Position numbers and translations under genes: made by a program. A stretch of 35,358 nucleotides of DNA from Chitinophagaceae bacterium (GTDB lineage Bacteria > Bacteroidota > Bacteroidia > Chitinophagales > Chitinophagaceae), in contig JACMJX010000347.1 of assembly GCA_014380425.1 (NCBI GenBank), forward strand, positions 1-35,358, read 5' to 3'. This document shows positions 7,352-14,993 of the stretch, piece after piece. A model generated the notes under the pieces. That model had not been told where the DNA came from and did no database searches. It worked only from the letters and a program-made list of their open reading frames with translations. How positions within the stretch are numbered: the first letter of the stretch is position 1; each line of letters begins with the position of its first letter.

Positions 7352-8377
7352 TTATAAAGCTTGAATGATTTGTTCTAATTGTATCATTGGTATGTTCGTT
7401 ACAGTTGCTTTTCCGATCTCTTCAAGCAACACGAAATTCATTCCCTGCCCGCTCCGCTTCTTATCCATCTTCAACACCTCGAACGCCTGCTGCTTATTGT
7501 ATTCCATAGCAATAGGCAGGTGGTATTGTTGCAGCAACCTGCTGATGCGTTCCGTTTGGGAAGCAGGGAGGCCTTTGATCTTTTCTGAAATAACAGCCGC
7601 AGCTACCATACCGATACTGATAGCATGGCCATGCAATAATTGATACTCGTTTTCAATGGCGTGGCCGAGGGTGTGTCCGAAATTAAGCAGTTTGCGTTCT
7701 CCCTGTTCGAATTCATCCTGCTCTACTATTTCCGATTTGATAACCACGTTTCTTTCGATGGTTTCTGCCAGCAAAGATTTGTTACTTCTAAAGTCTTTCA
7801 GCTGGTGCTTTTCGAGAAAGTCGAAGAGATGGGTATCTTTGATACAAGCGTGCTTGATGACTTCTGCGAAGCCGTTTACCCACTGTTCCCAAGGAAGAGT
7901 TTGAAGAAATGAATAGTCGTACAAGATAAATTCCGGCTGTCGGATGGTGCCCACCAGGTTTTTATAGATACCCACGTCGATCCCATTCTTTCCGCCCACC
8001 GCGGCATCCGTCTGTGCAAGAATAGTGGTTGGCACAAAGCCTACGCTGAGGCCACGCATATAGACAGCAGCAGCGTATCCAGCGATATCTGTTACAACAC
8101 CGCCGCCTACACCAATTATAAAAGTTTTTCTGTCTGCCTCATAACGGATTAGTTGCTGCATAATACTGTCGACCGTTGCCTGCTGTTTGTACTGCTCGCC
8201 AGCAGGAATCACTATTGTGCTATAACCAGCAAACTTATCTTGATGCAACCCATAAACATCAGCATCCGTAATGATGATGATCTTATCCCGGTGAACAATG
8301 TCGCCAATGGCAGACATGGTTCCATCCATATAACAGCTTACTTTTTTTCCGGAGAATGTGTACGTTAATGTTCTCAT
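7352..8377 (-). CDS. aroB: 3-dehydroquinate synthase
   Basis: Cyclises DAHP to 3-dehydroquinate with NAD and a divalent metal, the second step of the shikimate pathway. The 341-residue protein has VIPAGEQYKQ, the NAD-binding GVGGGVVTDIAGYAAAVYMR, PTTILAQTDAAVGGKNGID, then NGFAEVIKHACI (metal-ligand Glu) and FGHTLGHAIENE (metal-ligand His), all as in the family. The length is normal. It starts five bases after the stop of the DAHP synthase-chorismate mutase gene and its own stop abuts the aroA start, so it sits in the tightest part of the operon. Confidence 0.97.
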   Translation of the reverse strand: MRTLTYTFSGKKVSCYMDGTMSAIGDIVHRDKIIIITDADVYGLHQDKFAGYSTIVIPAGEQYKQQATVDSIMQQLIRYEADRKTFIIGVGGGVVTDIAGYAAAVYMRGLSVGFVPTTILAQTDAAVGGKNGIDVGIYKNLVGTIRQPEFILYDYSFLQTLPWEQWVNGFAEVIKHACIKDTHLFDFLEKHQLKDFRSNKSLLAETIERNVVIKSEIVEQDEFEQGERKLLNFGHTLGHAIENEYQLLHGHAISIGMVAAAVISEKIKGLPASQTERISRLLQQYHLPIAMEYNKQQAFEVLKMDKKRSGQGMNFVLLEEIGKATVTNIPMIQLEQIIQAL

Positions 8378-8382
8378 CCCGC

Positions 8383-9468
8383 CTAAGAATTCATGATCTT
8401 ATTCTGACGGTTGATACTTTCCATGTGAACCGCATCGAAGTATTTGGTGATGAATTCTTGACTGAGACCCAGCTTATCTCCTCGCTGGTAAGCTCTTTCG
8501 AGAATTTCATTCCAGCGGTTGGTTTGAAGGATAGTGATATTGTTTTCTTTTTTATACTGCCCGATCTTCTCGGCAATCTTCATACGCTGGCCGATGATCT
8601 GCATCAGTTCGTCATCAAGGTGGTTGATCTGCTGGCGCAGCTTTTCCAATGCTGCATTCAGTTCTTCCGACGTTTCTTCTTTTCTCCAGATAATGGTCTC
8701 CAGCATCTGTGCGAGACGCTCGGGGGTTACCTGTTGCTTGGCATCGCTCCAGGCATTATCGGGATCAATGTGTGTTTCTATGATCAGGCCGTCAAAATCC
8801 AGGTTGATAGCTTGTTGCGCTACGTCAAGCAGGATATCCCTGCGTCCGCAGATATGTGAAGGATCATTGATAAGCATGGTATCCGGAAACCGGCGCTTCA
8901 TTTCGATAGCCAGGTGCCACATGGGTGCATTACGGTATTCAGTGTTGCCATAAGAAGAAAAACCGCGGTGAATGAGACCGATCTGCTTAATACCTGCTTT
9001 GGCTACCCGCTCCATCGCACCGATCCACAGCTCAAGATCAGGATTTATAGGGTTTTTTATCAACACCGGTACATCTGCGCCCTTCAAAGCGTCCGCAACT
9101 TCCTGTACGCTGAACGGGTTAACAGTAGTACGTGCTCCGATCCATAGTACATCCACATCGAAGTGCAGTGCGTCCTCTACTTGCTTGGCAGTAGCCACTT
9201 CTATAGCTACCGGCAATCCACTTACTTTTCGTGCTTGTTGTAGCCAGGGAAGTCCTTTGGTTCCAATACCTTCAAAGCTGCCGGGTCTTGTACGCGGCTT
9301 CCATATACCGGCACGTAGAATATCCACTTTGCCCGTTTGAGCAATTCCTGTCGCTGTTTGCATCACCTGTTCTTCAGTTTCTGCGCTACAGGGCCCCGCT
9401 ATTATCAGGGGTCTCTTGTTCCATTTCTGCTGAACAAGATCTTTTGTTGTTGGTTCGGTTGCTTGCAT
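8383..9468 (-). CDS. Bifunctional DAHP synthase / chorismate mutase
   Basis: Two enzymes in one 361-residue chain. Residues about 20-255 are a class I-beta (KDO8P-synthase-like) DAHP synthase that condenses PEP and erythrose-4-phosphate: IIAGPCSAETEEQV, RAGIWKPRTRPGSFEGIGTK, the metal/substrate segment INDPSHICGRRD, and IETHIDPDNAWSDAKQQVTP. Residues about 265-350 are an AroQ-type chorismate mutase helix bundle: LRQQINHLDDELMQIIGQRM, then IAEKIGQYKKENN. This order (DAHP synthase first, mutase last) is the common Bacteroidota form. In other bacteria the fused mutase domain acts as a prephenate/chorismate sensor for the synthase, so feedback control is likely. It thus supplies both the entry step and the branch step of the operon's pathway. 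Confidence 0.94.
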   Translation of the reverse strand: MQATEPTTKDLVQQKWNKRPLIIAGPCSAETEEQVMQTATGIAQTGKVDILRAGIWKPRTRPGSFEGIGTKGLPWLQQARKVSGLPVAIEVATAKQVEDALHFDVDVLWIGARTTVNPFSVQEVADALKGADVPVLIKNPINPDLELWIGAMERVAKAGIKQIGLIHRGFSSYGNTEYRNAPMWHLAIEMKRRFPDTMLINDPSHICGRRDILLDVAQQAINLDFDGLIIETHIDPDNAWSDAKQQVTPERLAQMLETIIWRKEETSEELNAALEKLRQQINHLDDELMQIIGQRMKIAEKIGQYKKENNITILQTNRWNEILERAYQRGDKLGLSQEFITKYFDAVHMESINRQNKIMNS

Positions 9469-9495
9469 TTATTATTAATTTTTCAATCCTGACTC

Positions 9496-11163
9496 TTACC
9501 TGCTATTAGCATCGTTCATTCGGATCCTTCTCCCCTTGTAAGTTTTGCCATCTACAGCAGAGATCATTTTGCTGGCGGACGATGCATCCACTTCTACCCA
9601 ACTATTCATCTCTTTCATGTCTATTCTGCCCAACACTTCTTTTTTCAGGTCGCTCATATCGAGAATAAACTGAAGGAAGCTGGCTTTATAAAAGCCGTCT
9701 TTCGTTCCAAGGTTTACGAACAGCTTGGTAAAGTTGCCATTTCCATTAAAGCTTCTGCCCTGGGTGTCTCTCACTTCACGAACCCTGCCATCTCTGGAAG
9801 TACTATCTCTATATTCCACCCGAGTTCTTCTGTCGTCACGCACGTTCAAGTCTTCTGCATTCTCGTAGTACTTAAGGAAGCGGTCGAATTCCATGGCGGC
9901 AACGCGCTTCAATACTTCTTCCTTGCTCATTTCGGCGAACTTTTCTTCCAGCATCGGCACATATGTTTCATAGTCGCCGTGGCTGATATCGGTTTGTATC
10001 AGTTTGTCCATAAAGTGAAAGAACTGCTTACGGCATACATCCTTGCCGGTCGGGATCTCCAGCTTATGAAACTGTATCTGGTTGATCTTTTCCAGTGCGC
10101 GCAGCTTAAATGTTTCACGGCTATGGATAATCGAGATACAAATGCCCGTTTTACCGGCACGCCCTGTTCTTCCACTCCGGTGTGTGTATACTTCCACATC
10201 ATCTGGCAGTTCAAAATTGATAACATGAGAAATGCCTTGTACATCGATCCCTCTTGCGGCAACGTCTGTTGCTATGAGCAGTTGCAGACTTTTATCCCTG
10301 AACTGCGACATTACCTTATCACGCTGGCCTTGGTTAAGGTCACCATGCAATGCGTCTATATCGTACCCTTCTCTGGTCAGTTTTTCAGATATATCCTGAG
10401 CGTCTGCTTTCGTGCGCGTAAAAATAATACCATACATTCCCGGGTTAAAGTCAATAATACGTTTCAGTGTTTCATAGCGATGCTGCGCACTACTGATGTA
10501 ATACTGGTGATCGATGCTTTTATTAGCGGTATTTACTTTACCTACCGTTACTTCCATCGGTTCTTTCATATACTTTTTGCTCACCCGGCGGATCTCTGGA
10601 GGCATTGTGGCGCTAAATAGCCAGGTGGCATCTCGTTCCGGTGTATTCTTCAGAATGAACTCTATATCATCCTGAAAGCCCATATTCAGCATTTCATCGG
10701 CTTCGTCGAGCACTACGTATTTTATCTTTTCAAGGTTGATGGCCTTTCGTTCTATAAGATCGATTAGCCTTCCTGGTGTTGCTACTACTATGTGCACGCC
10801 TCTTTTAAGGTCGCGGATTTGCATGGTAATAGACGTACCGCCGTAAACGGCTAGTACATGAATACCCGGCATGAACTTCTTGAACAATTCCACTTCATTC
10901 ACGATCTGCATACACAGTTCACGCGTTGGGCACACTACAAGCGCCTGCGGGTAGCGCTCCTTCGAATCGATCAACTGCAACAGCGGTATGCCAAATGCCG
11001 CTGTTTTTCCTGTGCCCGTCTGGGCCAGTCCAATAAAATCCTTGGTGCCGCTTAACAGCACGGGGATTGATTTTTCCTGTATTTGAGTTGGGTTCACAAA
11101 CCCCAACTCGTCGGTTGCCTGCACTAATCGCGGATCAATGCCCAACCCTTCAAATGTCATCAT
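9496..11163 (-). CDS. DEAD-box RNA helicase with DbpA-type RNA-binding C-terminus
   Basis: An ATP-dependent RNA helicase of 555 residues. The motifs are complete: Q motif NPTQIQEKSIPVLL, AQTGTGKTAAFG, PTRELCMQ, TPGRLIDLIE, DEADEMLNMGF, SATMPPEI, IIFTRTKADA, ATDVAARGIDVQG and HRSGRTGRAGKTG. The last 75 residues (from TKLFVNLGTKDGFYK) resemble the DbpA/CsdA RNA-binding domain, preceded by an Arg-rich linker. A likely role is ribosome assembly or mRNA unwinding. I start at ATG 11163 (a second ATG is at 11160) rather than the in-frame TTG at 11184, because family members begin close to MTFEGLG. It sits inside the aromatic operon, 76 bases after tyrA and 27 before the DAHP synthase gene, although it has no part in that pathway. 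Confidence 0.93.
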   Translation of the reverse strand: MMTFEGLGIDPRLVQATDELGFVNPTQIQEKSIPVLLSGTKDFIGLAQTGTGKTAAFGIPLLQLIDSKERYPQALVVCPTRELCMQIVNEVELFKKFMPGIHVLAVYGGTSITMQIRDLKRGVHIVVATPGRLIDLIERKAINLEKIKYVVLDEADEMLNMGFQDDIEFILKNTPERDATWLFSATMPPEIRRVSKKYMKEPMEVTVGKVNTANKSIDHQYYISSAQHRYETLKRIIDFNPGMYGIIFTRTKADAQDISEKLTREGYDIDALHGDLNQGQRDKVMSQFRDKSLQLLIATDVAARGIDVQGISHVINFELPDDVEVYTHRSGRTGRAGKTGICISIIHSRETFKLRALEKINQIQFHKLEIPTGKDVCRKQFFHFMDKLIQTDISHGDYETYVPMLEEKFAEMSKEEVLKRVAAMEFDRFLKYYENAEDLNVRDDRRTRVEYRDSTSRDGRVREVRDTQGRSFNGNGNFTKLFVNLGTKDGFYKASFLQFILDMSDLKKEVLGRIDMKEMNSWVEVDASSASKMISAVDGKTYKGRRIRMNDANSR

Positions 11164-11239
11164 AAATAGTAAAAATTTGCGCAAAGGTACTATAATAATG
11201 TCATCCCGTCAGTTTTGGGTCAAAACATGTCAACGGATG

Positions 11240-12079
11240 CTATTTTATAATCCTTTTAATTTTATTGGCATTCTCTATCAGTTCCTTTAAATACTCGTAA
11301 TTCTCCTTCTCCAGGCAGCTTTTGAATTTACGCAGTTGAGAGATATGCTCATTCAGCACATCGAGAATATTTTCCTTGTTCTGCATAAAAATCGGCACCC
11401 ACATGGCAGGATTGCTTTTGGCCAGTCTTACAGTGCTCTCAAAGCCACCACTTGCGAGTTCGAAGATGGCTTGGTCTTCCCGTTCTTTTTCCAACACGGT
11501 GTTTGCCAGCGCAAAAGAAGTAATGTGAGAGATATGGCTCACATAAGCTGCATGAAGATCATGCGCCATTGCATCCATGTATAGAAGATGCATGCCTATT
11601 GCCCGGTACATGTTCTCTACCATTTCTATCGCTCCAGGATGGCTTTCTTCTTTATTGCAGATCACCACGGCTTTATTTGCAAAAGCACCTCGCACCGCCG
11701 CTTCTGGACCGCTGTACTCAGTTCCCCACATTGGGTGAGTGGCAACGAAACGTTTATGCATCGGGTGGCTTCGTACCAGCTCGCAAACGGCTTGCTTGGT
11801 AGAGCCCACGTCCATCAGCACCTGGTGCTGTATCCTGTTCAGCAAAGGCAGGATAATTTCGCCAACAGCATTCACCGGGATAGCTATAATAACAAGATCT
11901 GCCTGGTCTAAGGCAGGCTCCCAGTCCATCACCTCATCTACCAGGCCCAGGCTCAATGCTTTCTGCAGGTGCTCCTTGTTAGCGTCTACACCAATAATAC
12001 GGGAAGCAAAACCCTTTTCCCGCATAGCCAGTGCCATAGATCCGCCAATCAAACCGATACCTATTATCGTGACTGTCAT
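11240..12079 (-). CDS. tyrA: Prephenate dehydrogenase
   Basis: Oxidatively decarboxylates prephenate to 4-hydroxyphenylpyruvate, the tyrosine branch. The 279-residue protein opens with the NAD-binding VTIIGIGLIGGSMALAMREK, has VDVGSTKQ-like MDVGSTKQAVCE, FVATHPMWGTEYSGPEAAVR (catalytic His-Pro region) and AYVSHISHITSFALANTVLE, all typical. There is no ACT domain, so no Tyr-binding domain is fused here. The start codon overlaps the stop of the aminotransferase gene by 4 bases, implying coupled translation. Together with pheA and the aminotransferase it makes the Phe/Tyr-specific half of the operon. Confidence 0.95.
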   Translation of the reverse strand: MTVTIIGIGLIGGSMALAMREKGFASRIIGVDANKEHLQKALSLGLVDEVMDWEPALDQADLVIIAIPVNAVGEIILPLLNRIQHQVLMDVGSTKQAVCELVRSHPMHKRFVATHPMWGTEYSGPEAAVRGAFANKAVVICNKEESHPGAIEMVENMYRAIGMHLLYMDAMAHDLHAAYVSHISHITSFALANTVLEKEREDQAIFELASGGFESTVRLAKSNPAMWVPIFMQNKENILDVLNEHISQLRKFKSCLEKENYEYLKELIENANKIKRIIK

Positions 12080-13230
12080 ATTGCTGTTATTAAAGCGAGC
12101 GCCTTTTCAAGAACTTCTTTTTTCTGACAGAGACTCACTCTCACATACCCGTTACCGTTACTGCCAAAAATACCGCCTGGAGTTATGAATACATTTTTAT
12201 CATAAAGAACCTGATCGCTTAGGGTAAAACCATCATTATAGCGGTCTGGAATGGAAGCCCATACAAACAAACCTGCCTGAGTGTTATTGAAGCTGCAGCC
12301 GAGCGCCTCCAGTATCCTGTACACTACTTGCCTGCGTTCATGATACGTTACGTTCAGCTCATCATACCATTCCCTGCTAAGGGATAGCGCTTTAGCGGCA
12401 GCCAACTGCACGGGCAGAAACATGCCACTGTCCATATTACTCTTAAAACGAAGTACTTCGTCTATGCGTTCCTTGGCTGCAGCCATAATACCCACACGCC
12501 AGCCTGCCATGTTCACCGACTTACTAAGTGAATTCAGTTCTATTGCAATATCTTTCGCACCATCTACGGAAAGAAGACTTGCAGGTTTGTCATTTAGTAT
12601 AAAACTATATGGATTGTCGTGACATATAAGGATACTATGTCTCTTGCCAAACGCTACAATTCTTTCAAACAGCTGCTTTGAGGGTAGCTTGCCGGTAGGC
12701 ATGTGTGGATAATTGATCCACATTATCTTTACCCTACTTAGGTCCATCTTTTCCAATGCATCGAAATCAGGCTCCCAGTTGCCGTCTTCCTTCAACTCAT
12801 AATCTATACAACTGCCTCCGGCAAGCTGCACTGCACTTCGATACGTGGGATAACCCGGATTCGGTATCAGGGCCCGATCGCCCTCGTCTAGGTAAGTCAT
12901 GCACACATGCATGATTCCTTCCTTGGAACCGATCAGTGGAAGGATCTCCGTATCGGGATTCAGCTGCACACCATACCAGGATTCATAAAAGCTGGCAATA
13001 GCATTGCGCAATACCGGCGAGCCTTTATAGCTTTGGTATGCATGTACATTCGGCTTTATACTTTCTTCATTCAAAACCTTAATTACATCCGGATGCGGCG
13101 GCAGATCCGGACTTCCGATTCCCAGATTGATGATCTGTTTTCCGGCTTTATTCAAAGCGTCTATCTCACGAAGCTTCTGTGAGAAATAATATTCCCCGAT
13201 CCCTTCCAGGCGTTTAGATGTAGCTATCAT
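12076..13230 (-). CDS. PLP-dependent class I/II aminotransferase, probably aromatic
   Basis: A fold-type I aminotransferase of 384 residues. It shows INLGIGSPDLPPHPDVIKVL, QSYKGSPVLRNAIASFY, the PNPGYPTYRSAVQLAGG loop, NYPHMPTGKLPS (the usual NPNNPTG is altered to YPHMPTG), CHDNPYSFI with the PLP-contacting Asp and Tyr, the Schiff-base Lys in ELNSLSKSVNMAGWRVG, and GNGYVRVSLC with the carboxylate-binding Arg. Context between pheA and tyrA argues for transamination of phenylpyruvate, hydroxyphenylpyruvate or prephenate. Sequence alone would also fit an LL-diaminopimelate-aminotransferase-like annotation. I start at ATG 13230 because relatives begin near TSKRLEGIGEYYF. In-frame ATGs at 13248 and 13254 are alternatives, and a longer frame to 13290 would run into pheA. 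Confidence 0.88.
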   Translation of the reverse strand: MIATSKRLEGIGEYYFSQKLREIDALNKAGKQIINLGIGSPDLPPHPDVIKVLNEESIKPNVHAYQSYKGSPVLRNAIASFYESWYGVQLNPDTEILPLIGSKEGIMHVCMTYLDEGDRALIPNPGYPTYRSAVQLAGGSCIDYELKEDGNWEPDFDALEKMDLSRVKIMWINYPHMPTGKLPSKQLFERIVAFGKRHSILICHDNPYSFILNDKPASLLSVDGAKDIAIELNSLSKSVNMAGWRVGIMAAAKERIDEVLRFKSNMDSGMFLPVQLAAAKALSLSREWYDELNVTYHERRQVVYRILEALGCSFNNTQAGLFVWASIPDRYNDGFTLSDQVLYDKNVFITPGGIFGSNGNGYVRVSLCQKKEVLEKALALITAI

Positions 13231-13258
13231 TAATATTTCTTTAGTCATAAACATAGGA

Positions 13259-14089
13259 TCACACTGTTTCCCCTTTTTTATAAATACCATACACCCTCAC
13301 TTCTTCTGTCATACTTTTTATAGCCTCCATTACCGTATTAAACTGGTCTAGCGAATCGAATTCCATATCCGCGTGAAATGAATACTTCCAGTCGCTACCT
13401 GGTATCGGGAAGCTTTGCAACTTGCTTAGGTTGATTCCCCCATCGGCAATTTTCGTTAATACCTTGGCAAGACTACCCCTTGAATGATCGGTATTGAAGT
13501 TAACAGAAGCTTTGTTGGCGTCATGGAGCTTATCCGACTGTTCCTCAGGTTGCAGTATAAGAAAACGCGTATAATTATTCCGCATCGTGTGAATATTGGG
13601 AGCGATTATCTCGAGGTTAAAGAGATCTGCAGCCAGCTTACTGGCAATAGCAGCTATATGGCTGCTTTTTTGCTCTTGAATACGCTTTGCGCTTAACGCG
13701 GTATCTTCTGTTTCTACCAGTTTCCAGTTGTACTTGTCAAGGTATTCCGTGCATTGCAACAGCGCCATGTAATGCGAATGCACTTCACGTATATCTTCCA
13801 GTTTCACTCCCGGGTTCACGAGCAGGTTCTGTTTGATCTGCAGGTAAACTTCGCCAGTTATAACCAGGCTACTTTTCTGAAGCAATGTATAATTAGGTAG
13901 TATGCTCCCGGCGATGGAATTTTCTATTGCCATTACTCCACCGTCACTTTCTTTTCTGTTGGCGGCTATCTTTATTACGTCTTTGAATGTAGCACAGGGC
14001 AGTACTTCCACATGCTTTCCGAAAAACTGCCTTGCAGCAACCTGGTGAAAACTTCCTTCATAACCTTGTATGGATACTTTCTTATTCAT
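13259..14089 (-). CDS. pheA: Prephenate dehydratase
   Basis: Converts prephenate to phenylpyruvate. The 276-residue protein begins VSIQGYEGSFHQVAARQFFG and has DGGVMAIENSIAGSILPNY, the catalytic-type NNYTRFLILQPEEQ with its Thr-Arg-Phe, and a C-terminal ACT domain (about 195-270) starting GSLAKVLTKIADGGINLSKL. The ACT region carries the GSLxxVL form of the GAL motif, while the common ESRP motif is replaced by QSFPIPG, as is usual in Bacteroidota relatives. It normally gives feedback inhibition by Phe. There is no chorismate mutase domain here, as that is fused to the DAHP synthase. It is the first gene of the operon, and its ATG lies 6 bases after the U-tract of the attenuator hairpin. Confidence 0.95.
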   Translation of the reverse strand: MNKKVSIQGYEGSFHQVAARQFFGKHVEVLPCATFKDVIKIAANRKESDGGVMAIENSIAGSILPNYTLLQKSSLVITGEVYLQIKQNLLVNPGVKLEDIREVHSHYMALLQCTEYLDKYNWKLVETEDTALSAKRIQEQKSSHIAAIASKLAADLFNLEIIAPNIHTMRNNYTRFLILQPEEQSDKLHDANKASVNFNTDHSRGSLAKVLTKIADGGINLSKLQSFPIPGSDWKYSFHADMEFDSLDQFNTVMEAIKSMTEEVRVYGIYKKGETV

Positions 14090-14095
14090 AGTCGT

Positions 14096-14131
14096 AAAAA
14101 AAAGTCCCCCGGGTCTGCCGGGGGACTTTTT
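14096..14131 (-). terminator. Attenuator: intrinsic terminator directly before pheA
   Basis: In the minus-strand transcript AAAAAGTCCCCCGG (14131-14118) pairs perfectly with CCGGGGGACTTTTT (14112-14099) around the 5-base loop CAGAC, and the U-tract runs for 8 bases to 14096. This is a very strong intrinsic terminator placed between the Phe/Tyr-rich leader frame and pheA, so it must be read through for the operon to be expressed. The 5' arm (14130-14121) can instead pair with GGGGAGCTTTT at 14174-14164 of the leader frame: CCCC/GGGG, U/A, a bulged G, G/C, AAAA/UUUU, in all 10 bp. The hairpin also abuts the pheA start region. Confidence 0.93.
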
Positions 14132-14158
14132 ATGTTGAGTTTTTAGTTCTTAGCTGTT

Positions 14159-14239
14159 TCAACAAAAGCTCCCCGTTCCACTGATAAAGTAGAAAAAGAA
14201 GTTAAAATAAAATCGTGTATTTGTTTTTGTTGAAGTCAT
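14159..14239 (-). CDS. Phe/Tyr-rich attenuation leader peptide of the aromatic operon
   Basis: A 26-codon frame, ATG at 14239-14237 and TGA at 14161-14159, too short for usual gene calling. It reads MTSTKTNTR, then FYFNFFFYF, then ISGTGSFC. Codons 10-18 are six Phe and two Tyr with a single Asn, and codon 25 is a seventh Phe. No other function is apparent. The design matches the pheL-type leader peptides of enteric bacteria: a ribosome short of charged Phe or Tyr tRNA would stall at 14212-14186 and leave the segment at 14174-14164 free to pair with the terminator's 5' arm, giving read-through into pheA. A ribosome that reaches the stop covers that segment and lets the terminator form. The ATG is only about 8 bases after the -7 element, so the message has almost no 5' untranslated region. 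The frame and hairpins are seen; the mechanism is inferred. Confidence 0.88.
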   Translation of the reverse strand: MTSTKTNTRFYFNFFFYFISGTGSFC

Positions 14240-14247
14240 TTATGATT

Positions 14248-14278
14248 CAAATGTAGAAAGTAATTAGAATAAAACAAA
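14248..14278 (-). promoter_or_regulatory. Promoter of the aromatic operon (Bacteroidota type)
   Basis: On the minus strand TTTG (14278-14275), 19 bases, then TACATTTG (14255-14248). These fit the Bacteroidota primary-sigma -33 TTTG and -7 TAnnTTTG elements exactly, with normal spacing. Transcription should begin within a few bases of the leader-peptide ATG at 14239, which ties the promoter to the leader. Confidence 0.8.
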
Positions 14279-14313
14279 TTTATTTTTGAATGATAGAACT
14301 ATATGGATGGCTA

Positions 14314-14330
14314 AGGCGGGCATCCCGCCT
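14314..14330. other. Short GC-rich stem-loop
   Basis: AGGCGGG (14314-14320) and CCCGCCT (14324-14330) form a perfect 7-bp stem with a 3-base loop, in otherwise AT-rich spacer DNA between the aromatic operon promoter and the stop of the next minus-strand gene. No U-tract follows on either strand. It may help to end the upstream kinase/unknown-gene transcript, or protect its 3' end. Confidence 0.35.
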
Positions 14331-14415
14331 GGAATTTCGAGGGTATCGGTTATTTTCAGGAACAAACAAGCTGTTTCTTTTGTGCTTTGCCAGGCAGTGA
14401 GATCGGTTACGAGCC

Positions 14416-14979
14416 TTAATCGAGACGCCGGGCGAGCCGCTCGTCGATAAGCTGAAACAGGTGAAAGGGTTTGTAGATGCGCCAGTTCTCGATGTCCATG
14501 AGTTCTATGTAATAGTTAAGCCTCGCTTTCCTGAAATCGTGCTGGGCTTGAAAAGGCATATTAAGACATACAATCCAGCCGTTTTCATCGGTAACTTCAT
14601 CAAACCATTCCTGGTAATACTCCTTGTCGCTATTATGAAAGTTCAGAACGTTTTCTGCTATTAAAACAAATTTTGTAATACCCTCTTTAAAGAAGCCATC
14701 CGTTACATCTCGTCTCATGGTCATAATATCATTCTCGATCGCATCGTTCCATTCCCCTATCAGCTCGATGATAACGTATCGTTCTTCATAGTCTGCCATC
14801 AGCACTTTCATATATAGAGTGCGGGAACCAAAATCGTCCCACTGCGGGTGAATGTAGTAGTTGTAGATAGTTTGGGTAAACTCGAACTCAGAATGTTGTG
14901 CACCGAAGAAAGGTGAACGCTCATCCTCCTCTGTTACATAAATGTGTCTCCAGTTATAAAAAGGTTCTATCTCGTGCAT
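14416..14979 (-). CDS. Conserved-looking protein of unknown function
   Basis: I do not recognise this 187-residue protein. It is soluble by appearance, with no signal peptide or membrane span, is unusually rich in aromatic and acidic residues (for example FEFTQTIYNYYIHPQWDDFG), and reads as mixed alpha/beta with a central strand ERYVIIELIG and a hydrophobic KFVLIAENVLNF. It starts 14 bases after the stop of the sugar kinase gene and so is probably co-transcribed with it. I have no reason to assign it to sugar metabolism beyond that position. Confidence 0.8.
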   Translation of the reverse strand: MHEIEPFYNWRHIYVTEEDERSPFFGAQHSEFEFTQTIYNYYIHPQWDDFGSRTLYMKVLMADYEERYVIIELIGEWNDAIENDIMTMRRDVTDGFFKEGITKFVLIAENVLNFHNSDKEYYQEWFDEVTDENGWIVCLNMPFQAQHDFRKARLNYYIELMDIENWRIYKPFHLFQLIDERLARRLD

Positions 14980-14993
14980 ACGGCGGAAGCTGT

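Noticed and set aside
9979-10620. 213-codon plus-strand frame antisense to the helicase gene
   Set aside because: The opposite strand encodes all helicase motifs over this stretch. The frame has no recognisable domain and is a codon-bias artefact.
14096-14131. The hairpin before pheA as a plain terminator of a plus-strand gene
   Set aside because: No plus-strand gene leads into it, and its long U-tract is on the minus strand between a promoter and pheA, which fits an attenuator.
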